A stretch of DNA of 37,390 nt from Oscillospiraceae bacterium (GTDB lineage Bacteria; Bacillota; Clostridia; Oscillospirales; Ruminococcaceae): positions 1 to 37,390 of the forward strand of contig JAEDJD010000020.1 in the NCBI GenBank assembly GCA_016296505.1, read 5' to 3'. Below are positions 31,145 through 37,390 of the stretch, piece by piece; positions within the stretch are counted from its first letter, which is position 1, and each line of letters starts with the position of its first letter. The position numbers and the translations under genes were made by a program. The notes beneath the pieces are model-generated. The model was not told where the DNA came from and made no database searches. It saw only the letters and a list, made by a program, of their open reading frames with translations.

Positions 31145-34078
31145 ATGAAACGAAAGCAAATCCGACAGATACTCTCCGCCTTGCTGATCACAGCGGCTGC
31201 AATCCCGAATATGCACGCGTCTGCTGCAAATCCGGTCACTGCACCGTATATCAGCAAATCCGCCGGCATCGTCAGCGGTGCCGATTACACGATCATGGTT
31301 CGGCTCAGCGGCAAATTTATTACCGCCTCCGAAAACGGTAATGTCCATCAATGGGAAGCACTCGGCAATGCGTCACAAAAATGGAAAATCATTGACGCCG
31401 GAGATGGTTACTGCGCGTTTCTTTCGGCTGAAAATCCGGAACAGGCAATCACCGTCGAATCCGGTGACAGTACAAACGGCAGTAATTTTGCACTCGCCGC
31501 ATATACCGGCAGCAGCGCACAGCGCTTTATGCTGAATAAAACCGACGACGCATTCTATATTCAGGCGGAATGCAGCGGCAATGCGGCAATGGATGTCTAT
31601 GATATCAGCTATGAAAACGGCGCCAATATTGACCAGTGGGATTACTGGGGGGGCGAAGGTCAGAAATTCTACATCCTGCCGGCAGACGGTCAATACACGT
31701 TCCTGCGCGGCGATCTCGACTTCAACGGCAGGCTCGACGCCGCCGATCTCTCGCTCATGAAGCGCGGTCTGCGCGACGGCTTTGACGATATCTGCGCCTA
31801 TGTCGCACAGTGCGGCGGAAATATGTACAGCTATCTTCCGGAAGAAGGTAAGCGCTTTGTGCCGCCGGTCATGAAAAATGACGCGGAAGGACTGCGCGAT
31901 TATCTGATTTCCAAAACAGATCAGTTCTATTCCCCGACCGTTACGGTCCCGATGGAGGAAAAACAGCCTGTCGCCTACCTCTTTGCATATTTCCTCGGCA
32001 ATGCCGCAGATCAGGAACGTCTTTCCTATGCAATCAGTACGGACGGCTATCACTTCCAAGCGCTCAACGGCGGCAAGGCGGTCTGGCAGTCCTCGGTCGG
32101 TACGGGTTGTATCCGCGATCCGTATATCTTCAAAGGACAGGATGGACTTTGGCATCTGCTCGCGACCGATATGAAATCCTCGCTCGGCTGGAGCAGCAAC
32201 CGCAATCTCATCAGCGCAAAATCAACGGACTTGGTGCATTGGTTCGATGAGTCGCTCATCGAAATTGCAAACAAGTATCCGAATATGATGAACTGCGACC
32301 GCGCATGGGCGCCGCAGGCAATCTGGGATCCGGAAAAGGAATCCTATATGATCTATTTTGCGGCGCGCGTCCCCGGTACGGACGATCGTACCATCATGTA
32401 CTATGCCTACAGTAAGGATTTGATGAAACTCGATACGACGCCGGCACTGCTGCTCGCACCGAAATCCGGTCATGACGCGATTGACTCCGATATCATCTAT
32501 GAAAACGGCAAATACTATATGTACTATAAGGATGAAACAACCAAGGGTATCTTCCTTGCCACAGCGGAGCACGCGTCCGGACCGTATCAGGAAATCAAGA
32601 AAATCTCCGAAGGCGATCTCGGCGTCGAAGGGCCGAATATTTATAAGGTGATCGGCAAAAACGAGTGGCTGCTGATGTCCGACGCATATGGAAACGGCTA
32701 CTACGTCATGCAGAAAACATCGGACCTTGAAAACTTTACGACCGTCAGCCGCGACGCCTACAGCTTCGATTTCACGCCGCGTCACGGTTATGTCATTCCG
32801 ATCAATGCCGATCAGTATACAGCGCTGACCGGCGCATTCGGCGGCAAAAGCCTGACGCCCTATAACACCGGTATGCAGCAGATTCGTGTGTCCGGCAGCA
32901 GCGACGCCATCCGGATGCCGGAGACCGTCACCGCAGAATACAGCGACGGCGGCACGATGGAACTGCCCGTTACATGGAATGCCGATGATCTCGCAAAACT
33001 CAACGGCGCGTCATCCGGCACATATTCCGTCCGCGGAACCGTCATGGCTGCCGACTACGAGAACCCGTTTATCACAGAACGCGCCGATCCTCATGTGGTC
33101 CGCGGCGAGGATGGCGCATTCTACTTTACCGCTTCCTATCCGGCATACGGCAACGTCAACAAAGGCTATGACCGCATCATCCTGCGGCAAAGCAATACCG
33201 TCGCAGGACTTGCCAGCGCACCGGAAAAAACAATCTGGCAGGCGCACGCAAGCGGCGTCATGGCAAAGCATATCTGGGCGCCGGAGATGCACGATATCGG
33301 CGGCAAATGGTATATCTTCTTTGCGGCAGGCGCAAGTACCGATGTCTGGGCAATCCGCCCCTATGTCCTCCGGTGCGACGGCGACCCGATGACCGGCAAA
33401 TGGACCGAATGCGGTCAGATGCAGGCGTCATCCGGCGATACCGATTCGTTCACAAGCTTCTCTCTCGATATGACCTACTTCGAGAACAGCGGCAAGCACT
33501 ATGTCATCTGGGCTGAAATCAAAGGCGATTCCTCGCTGTTCATGGCAGAGATCAATCCTGCCGAGCCGTGGAAATTGATCTCCAAGCCGATTCTGCTCAC
33601 CAAGCCCGAATATAGCTGGGAGCTTGTCAATCACCGCGTCAACGAAGGCGCTGCCGTTCTCAAAACAAACGGCAAGGTCTATGTATTCTTCTCCGCCTCC
33701 GGCACCGGTTCGGAATATTGCGTCGGCAGGATGTGGGCGGATGAACACGCAGACCTCATGAATCCCGCAAGCTGGCATAAGGAGAAAAACGCCGTCCTCA
33801 GCACCGCCGATCTCAACGGTGAATCCGGTCCCGGACATAATTCCTTTGTGACCGATGAAAACGGCAATCTGCTGATCGTCTATCACGCAAGACCTTCCTC
33901 GCATGACAGCAAAACCTGCGGTACCTATGCATCCGATCCGCTTTACGATCCCTGTCGCCATACACGCATCCGTCAGGTATATATTGACGCGGACGGCGTC
34001 CCGAACATCGCGCTGAAGCCAAATGAGCTGCTCGCGTCGCAAAATCGCACCGTCACAGCGTCCGTCATCATCCAATAA
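31145..34078 (+). CDS. Secreted multidomain GH43 enzyme: RICIN lectin - dockerin repeat - GH43 - Ig-like - GH43
   Basis: 977 residues. Signal peptide (1-27, ASA|AN). A RICIN/CBM13-type lectin domain at about 35-180 (VHQWEALGNASQKWKI, IDQWDYWGGEGQKFYI). A single type I dockerin calcium repeat, GDLDFNGRLDAADLSLMKRGL, at 189-209. The first GH43 beta-propeller (about 270-575) has candidate triad D325 (RDP), D447/D449 (DAIDSD) and E495 (EGP). An Ig-like linker domain covers about 578-640. The second GH43 (640-960) has D648 (ADPH), D775 (SLDMT) and E834 (VNEGAA). GH43 enzymes are inverting arabinofuranosidases, xylosidases or arabinanases, so it probably removes arabinose or xylose from plant cell-wall polymers. 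An ATG at 31133 is an alternative start; GAGGGG lies 13 bases before it. Confidence 0.85.
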   Translation: MKRKQIRQILSALLITAAAIPNMHASAANPVTAPYISKSAGIVSGADYTIMVRLSGKFITASENGNVHQWEALGNASQKWKIIDAGDGYCAFLSAENPEQAITVESGDSTNGSNFALAAYTGSSAQRFMLNKTDDAFYIQAECSGNAAMDVYDISYENGANIDQWDYWGGEGQKFYILPADGQYTFLRGDLDFNGRLDAADLSLMKRGLRDGFDDICAYVAQCGGNMYSYLPEEGKRFVPPVMKNDAEGLRDYLISKTDQFYSPTVTVPMEEKQPVAYLFAYFLGNAADQERLSYAISTDGYHFQALNGGKAVWQSSVGTGCIRDPYIFKGQDGLWHLLATDMKSSLGWSSNRNLISAKSTDLVHWFDESLIEIANKYPNMMNCDRAWAPQAIWDPEKESYMIYFAARVPGTDDRTIMYYAYSKDLMKLDTTPALLLAPKSGHDAIDSDIIYENGKYYMYYKDETTKGIFLATAEHASGPYQEIKKISEGDLGVEGPNIYKVIGKNEWLLMSDAYGNGYYVMQKTSDLENFTTVSRDAYSFDFTPRHGYVIPINADQYTALTGAFGGKSLTPYNTGMQQIRVSGSSDAIRMPETVTAEYSDGGTMELPVTWNADDLAKLNGASSGTYSVRGTVMAADYENPFITERADPHVVRGEDGAFYFTASYPAYGNVNKGYDRIILRQSNTVAGLASAPEKTIWQAHASGVMAKHIWAPEMHDIGGKWYIFFAAGASTDVWAIRPYVLRCDGDPMTGKWTECGQMQASSGDTDSFTSFSLDMTYFENSGKHYVIWAEIKGDSSLFMAEINPAEPWKLISKPILLTKPEYSWELVNHRVNEGAAVLKTNGKVYVFFSASGTGSEYCVGRMWADEHADLMNPASWHKEKNAVLSTADLNGESGPGHNSFVTDENGNLLIVYHARPSSHDSKTCGTYASDPLYDPCRHTRIRQVYIDADGVPNIALKPNELLASQNRTVTASVIIQ

Positions 34079-34087
34079 CTGCGCGTC

Positions 34088-34130
34088 AGCCGCGAAGCCC
34101 GCAAATTTTCAGGCTTCGCGGCTTTCTGTT
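34088..34130 (+). terminator. Intrinsic terminator of the tandem-GH43 gene
   Basis: A perfect 12-bp stem AGCCGCGAAGCC (34088-34099) with 34112-34123, 12-nt loop, then TTCTGTTGT. Confidence 0.8.
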
Positions 34131-34146
34131 GTATCATATAAAAGGA

Positions 34147-34175
34147 TTGACTTTCCGTATCGAATATGCTAAGAT
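34147..34175 (+). promoter_or_regulatory. Sigma-A promoter of the dockerin/lysozyme-like gene
   Basis: -35 TTGACT (34147-34152), 17-base spacer, -10 TAAGAT (34170-34175). It directly follows the GH43 terminator, so the two secreted-protein genes are separate units. Confidence 0.7.
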
Positions 34176-34291
34176 AAAGACAGAGCATCTGCGTGGATTG
34201 CTGTATGTACCGATACACGTTCCGTTCATGCGCAGAACAGCTTCACTGTTCCAGATTCATAGTGAAACAAAAAATACGGAGGGGAATTTCT

Positions 34292-35404
34292 ATGAAAATC
34301 AAAAGCAAACTGTTTGCAGTCCTGAGCAGCGCTGTCCTGCTGGCGACTGCTCTACCGCCGATACAGCTTTCTGTCTCAGCGGCAGATATTGCGCACGATC
34401 CAAGCCGCAATGTGCAGGAGGAGGGCGTCGGGAATCCGTTCAACTTCGGGGAACGCATGGCGCCGGAGGGAACATCAATCGCAGAGCTTCGCGCAATCAA
34501 TCACGAAATGACTGTGCAGCAGTGCAAATACGCACTCTATAAGGAAATCGACGAACACTGGGATCTGATCTCTCTGCGCTTTGGTCAAACCGAAAGAGAA
34601 AAGGTCTATGCACTGTTTCTCGGTGTCGGAACGCTGGAATCTACGCTCGGTGGAAACGGGAACGGCGCCGATCACGAAACCGCATTCTCTGAAGGATTCG
34701 GAGTCAGCTCCGCACACGCCTACGGTACGCTGCAAACTGCCGTCACCGCATTCAGAGATCCCGGAACCAGCTTCATGCAGGAGGACGATGTGCCGGAACT
34801 CGAATGGTACGATTTGAACGAGGCGAACTTCTATGACGCGATCATTTCCAATCATCTTGGCGTTCGCAAGATCATTCACTTTATTCGTCAGGCAATGGTC
34901 GATTACGAACTTACCGGCTGGCAGATTGTTCGCGGCGCACTGAAAGGTCACAACACCGGCTGGGCAAATTATACCGGAGATAACGACGGTTACTACAAAA
35001 ATTATCCGGATGAGGGTGCGGCGCTCGCGCAATGGTATTACGAGGAAGGTCACCTCTATGACAACGTATTTACATGGACAAAGGCAGAGGTCGCAGAAAA
35101 GCAGCGCGCCGGAAATCCTTGGGAGGATTGGTGGTATGATAAAGAGCCAAGCCTTGCAGATGTTCCTGAGCAGCCTCTGGAAACTACTACGCAAACTACA
35201 CCGGAACAGAATACGCGCATGGGTGACGTCAATCTCAATGGTACAGTCGAAATCGCGGACGCTGTACTGCTGACCAAATACCTTTGCGGCACCGAAGCGC
35301 TCAACGATAAGCAGGGCAAAGCAGCGGATATGGACTCCAATTCCACGCTGAATGCGGCAGACCTCTCTCTATTAAAACGCAATCTGCTATCGCACTCACA
35401 TTAA
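34292..35404 (+). CDS. Secreted lysozyme-like protein with C-terminal type I dockerin
   Basis: 370 residues. The start at 34292 is set by GGAGGGG upstream and by the signal peptide (1-30, SVSA|AD). Residues 75-262 look like a lysozyme/lytic-transglycosylase-type helical domain: GVGTLESTLGGNG with candidate catalytic E116, then HAYGTLQTAVTAF (143-155), similar in layout to the E-S and G-L-M-Q motifs of SLT domains; later GALKGHNTGWANY. A Thr/Gln-rich linker (296-308) leads to a full dockerin (311-366) with two calcium repeats, GDVNLNGTVEIADAVLLTKYL and ADMDSNSTLNAADLSLLKRNL. The dockerin implies attachment to a cohesin scaffold at the cell surface. The peptidoglycan or glycan substrate is inferred, not shown. 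Confidence 0.75.
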   Translation: MKIKSKLFAVLSSAVLLATALPPIQLSVSAADIAHDPSRNVQEEGVGNPFNFGERMAPEGTSIAELRAINHEMTVQQCKYALYKEIDEHWDLISLRFGQTEREKVYALFLGVGTLESTLGGNGNGADHETAFSEGFGVSSAHAYGTLQTAVTAFRDPGTSFMQEDDVPELEWYDLNEANFYDAIISNHLGVRKIIHFIRQAMVDYELTGWQIVRGALKGHNTGWANYTGDNDGYYKNYPDEGAALAQWYYEEGHLYDNVFTWTKAEVAEKQRAGNPWEDWWYDKEPSLADVPEQPLETTTQTTPEQNTRMGDVNLNGTVEIADAVLLTKYLCGTEALNDKQGKAADMDSNSTLNAADLSLLKRNLLSHSH

Positions 35405-35478
35405 CAAAATTATATTTTGGGGATTTTTGCAAAGAATTTGTACAAACTGCTGAATTCTAAGAAAATGTGAAAATCCCC

Positions 35479-35507
35479 TTGACTTTTCCCGTTGGTTTTG
35501 ATATAAT
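35479..35507 (+). promoter_or_regulatory. Sigma-A promoter of the tRNA pair
   Basis: -35 TTGACT (35479-35484), 17-base spacer, -10 TATAAT (35502-35507). The first tRNA begins 16 bases after the -10. Confidence 0.8.
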
Positions 35508-35522
35508 AAGCAAGTAGTGAAT

Positions 35523-35605
35523 GCGAGTGTGCTGGAATTGGCAGACAGGCACGTTTGAGGGGCGTGTGTTTCGGCGTACGGGTTCAAGTCCCGTCACTCG
35601 CACCA
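35523..35605 (+). tRNA. tRNA-Leu (GAG anticodon)
   Basis: Acceptor GCGAGTG pairs with CACTCGC; discriminator A and an encoded CCA follow. The anticodon stem CACGT/GCGTG carries loop TTGAGGG, so the anticodon is GAG (reads CTC/CTT). It has a long class II variable arm and T-loop GGTTCAAGTCC, as expected for leucine. Confidence 0.95.
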
Positions 35606-35649
35606 CTTTTTTCTTGCCCTATAGGGCGAGCGTAGACGGTTTACCATGT

Positions 35650-35738
35650 GGAAAGATGGCTGAGCTGGTCTAAGGCGCACGACTGGAAATCGTGTGTGCG
35701 TTAATAGCGCACCGAGGGTTCGAATCCCTCTCTTTCCG
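35650..35738 (+). tRNA. tRNA-Ser (GGA anticodon)
   Basis: Acceptor GGAAAGA pairs with TCTTTCC; discriminator G. Anticodon stem CACGA/TCGTG with loop CTGGAAA gives anticodon GGA (reads TCC/TCT). A long variable arm (GTGCGTTAATAGCGCAC) confirms class II. CCA is not encoded (GCT follows), so it must be added by the CCA-adding enzyme. It shares a transcript with tRNA-Leu; a small GCCC-TATA-GGGC hairpin lies between them. Confidence 0.95.
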
Positions 35739-35743
35739 CTTTT

Positions 35744-35796
35744 GAAAAACATCCTAGATTCGTTGAAAATCACGAGCCTAGGATGTTTTTCTTTTT
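35744..35796 (+). terminator. Intrinsic terminator of the tRNA pair
   Basis: A 14-bp stem GAAAAACATCCTAG (35744-35757) with 35778-35791, followed by TTTTTC. The loop can form an inner TCGT/ACGA pairing. Confidence 0.88.
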
Positions 35797-36006
35797 CTTG
35801 ATTAGAAACAGAAATCTATTTTCGATTTATTCTTCAACTTTATTTCATAATTCTCAATACCGTCAAAAAACACACTGCCGCAGCAGAGGTGTGGTATAGT
35901 CGAATCCGAAATATACTATTTTTACAATTTTACAAGCATAAGCGCCCAATAAATCACATCTGAAACTGCTTTCGACTGGAGAAGATTCTGATAATATATG
36001 ATATGG
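35797..36006. other. AT-rich spacer without recognisable gene
   Basis: Stop codons interrupt all frames and I see no tRNA, strong hairpin or repeat. There is only a weak CACAC/GTGTG pairing around 35870-35894. It separates the tRNA transcription unit from the LRR gene promoter. Confidence 0.6.
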
Positions 36007-36035
36007 TTGAAATATCACGAGCAATATGCTATAAT
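36007..36035 (+). promoter_or_regulatory. Sigma-A promoter of the LRR gene
   Basis: -35 TTGAAA (36007-36012), 17-base spacer, -10 TATAAT (36030-36035). The leader of about 55 bases carries a small hairpin CGGTA-TGA-TACCG. Confidence 0.75.
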
Positions 36036-36096
36036 ATAAGAAAAATGTATTTGTCGGTATGATACCGGCAGTATGATTGGAAAGTGAGGAAACTTG

Positions 36097-37390
36097 ATGA
36101 AAACAGGCAAAATCCTATCTACACTGCTGTCATTGACAGTCCTTTGCGGCTCAATTCCATTTGTGCCCGCCGATTTTCATGGCACATCAATGCTTACGGC
36201 ATATGCAGATGAATCCGGTGCTTGCGGCGAAAATGCGACATGGAGCGTAGATGAAAACGGCACGCTCACAATCAGCGGAGAAGGCGCAATGTCAAATGAC
36301 ACAATTTGGGTCAGCAAAAGAGATGATATCAAATCTATTGTAATCAACGATGGTATTTCGAGCATCGGCAACTACGCATTTTCTAATTACACAAACTTGA
36401 CAAGTATCAATATTCCGGACAGCGTGACAAGCATTGGCAACAATGCCTTTTATTATTGTTCGAGTTTATGCGAGATCACCGGCGCAGACAGCGTCGTTGA
36501 TATTGGAATGGACGCCTTCGCAGGAACGGAATGGTTAAGCAGTAAAATATCCACTGGTTCAACCGTAACACTCGGACGCTGCTTCATTGACGGCACCGCC
36601 TGTTCAGGCAATATTACAATCCCAGACAATATAACGAAGATATGTGATTATGCATTTAACTACTGTGCCAATCTGACAGCCGTAACATTTCCAAACAGCG
36701 TAACAGAAATTGGTGCTCGCGCATTTTATTATTGTTCCAACCTGACCGACATCACACTCTCCGAAAGCGTCACAAAAATCGGCGACTACGCATTTTATTA
36801 TTGTTCCAGCCTGACCGACGTTACACTCCCGGACAGTGTAACTAAGATCGGCTATCGCGCATATGAGGGCTGTAGAAACCTGACCGCCATCACAATACCT
36901 GACAGCGTAACGGAGATTGAGGACAAAGCCTTCGACAACTGCAATAACCTGACGATACACTGCAATACGGGTTCTTATGCTGAAACGTATGCAAAGCAGA
37001 ATCAAATACCCTTCCAAGCAACGGGCGGCGCTTCCACGGAAACAGACATCACGACATCGACGACCGCCGCAGCTACCACAACAACGCAACCGAATATAAC
37101 GACTGTCACCACCACATCGCCTACTACTACATCAGTAACAACCGCTTCTAATCCGACGACTTCTACTACAACCACTTCTACCACGACTGCTGCTACAACC
37201 ACTTCCACCACGACTGCTGCTACAACCACTTCCACCACGACTGCTGCTACAACGACTTCAACCTCGACTTCCACGACAACCACTTCTACCACAACTTCCA
37301 CGACAACCACTTCCACCACGACTTCCACTACAACGACTTCCACCACGACTGCTGCTACAACCACTTCCACCACGACTGCTGCTACAACCA
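36097..37390 (+). CDS. Secreted BspA-like leucine-rich-repeat protein with Thr-rich linker, 3' partial
   Basis: At least 431 residues; no stop before the window end. Signal peptide at the N-terminus (KILSTLLSLTVLCGSIPFV, cleavage near AYA|DE). A short beta-rich unit (ATWSVDENGTLTISGEGAM) is followed by about six 23-residue LRR_5 repeats of the pattern NLTxIxIPDSVTxIGxxAFxxC, up to about residue 300. From about residue 320 the sequence is almost only Thr, Ser and Ala, a typical linker before a C-terminal dockerin or cell-wall anchor, which lies outside the window. BspA-like proteins bind host or substrate surfaces. The start has AGGA six bases upstream of the ATG. Confidence 0.88.
   Translation, partial: MKTGKILSTLLSLTVLCGSIPFVPADFHGTSMLTAYADESGACGENATWSVDENGTLTISGEGAMSNDTIWVSKRDDIKSIVINDGISSIGNYAFSNYTNLTSINIPDSVTSIGNNAFYYCSSLCEITGADSVVDIGMDAFAGTEWLSSKISTGSTVTLGRCFIDGTACSGNITIPDNITKICDYAFNYCANLTAVTFPNSVTEIGARAFYYCSNLTDITLSESVTKIGDYAFYYCSSLTDVTLPDSVTKIGYRAYEGCRNLTAITIPDSVTEIEDKAFDNCNNLTIHCNTGSYAETYAKQNQIPFQATGGASTETDITTSTTAAATTTTQPNITTVTTTSPTTTSVTTASNPTTSTTTTSTTTAATTTSTTTAATTTSTTTAATTTSTSTSTTTTSTTTSTTTTSTTTSTTTTSTTTAATTTSTTTAATT
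37162..37390 (+). repeat. 27-bp tandem repeats coding the Thr-rich linker
   Basis: Repeats of about 27 bases (ACAACCACTTCCACC plus ACGACTGCTGCT) encode TTTSTTTAA. They are interleaved with shorter 15-18-base TTTTST variants. The unit is a multiple of three, so copy-number change keeps the frame. The opposite strand reads as a Val-rich open frame, which is an artefact of this composition. The repeat continues past the window end. Confidence 0.85.

Noticed and set aside
37002..37373. Valine-rich minus-strand open frame
   Set aside because: It is the reverse complement of Thr codon repeats; the composition alone keeps the frame open.
37162..37390. Tandem repeats considered as a CRISPR array
   Set aside because: There are no unique spacers, the units are contiguous and in frame, and they encode a Thr/Ser/Ala linker.

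Overview
The window looks like chromosomal DNA of a spore-forming, Gram-positive gut or rumen Clostridium relative, most probably a Ruminococcus-like member of the Oscillospiraceae. The grounds are cotJ spore-coat genes, a full type I dockerin and a lone dockerin repeat on secreted proteins, GH43 plant-polysaccharide enzymes, a BspA-like leucine-rich-repeat protein with a Thr-rich linker, and strong AGGAGG ribosome sites. No species is claimed. There is no CRISPR array, rRNA gene or recognisable transposase.

Left part (1-9390). A minus-strand cotJA-cotJB-cotJC run is cut short: cotJC loses its reading frame after about 31 codons, next to the window edge. A plus-strand promoter then makes a roughly 240-nt leader with a possible 28-codon upstream ORF, a long hairpin and an intrinsic terminator. 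Behind it lies an 841-residue protein that joins a xylose-isomerase-like TIM barrel to an acyl-CoA synthetase. Next come a VWA-domain lipoprotein (minus), formate-tetrahydrofolate ligase (plus), a frameshifted small membrane protein, a PutP-type sodium/solute symporter (plus) and a small conserved-looking protein (minus).

Central minus-strand block (9100-23714). A promoter at 23686-23714, followed at once by a terminator-like hairpin, starts the translation/ribosome-maturation operon rimP-nusA-ylxR-ylxQ-infB-(82-aa unknown)-rbfA-nrnA-truB-ribF. About 100 bp downstream, in the same direction, is a Gld-like ABC module: ATPase, ABC-2 permease, GldG-like protein and DUF4340 protein, then the 95-aa protein. 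Overlapping start and stop codons suggest tight translational coupling in both groups.

Right part (23715-37390). A 0.33-kb intergenic element made of serial palindromes and a 21-bp direct repeat abuts a two-component system (large multi-TM sensor kinase plus OmpR-type regulator, minus). Going right on the plus strand are htpG under a perfect CIRCE operator, rmuC, a secreted RICIN/dockerin-repeat/tandem-GH43 enzyme, a secreted lysozyme-like dockerin protein, tRNA-Leu(GAG), tRNA-Ser(GGA), and a BspA-like LRR protein that runs off the window in a Thr-rich repeat tract. Most of these plus-strand units have their own sigma-A-like promoter, and several end in a clear intrinsic terminator.

The points most worth following up are the leader RNA and the fusion gene it precedes, the broken cotJC, the attenuator-like hairpin before rimP, the palindromic intergenic element, and the two cellulosome-type secreted proteins with unusual architectures.
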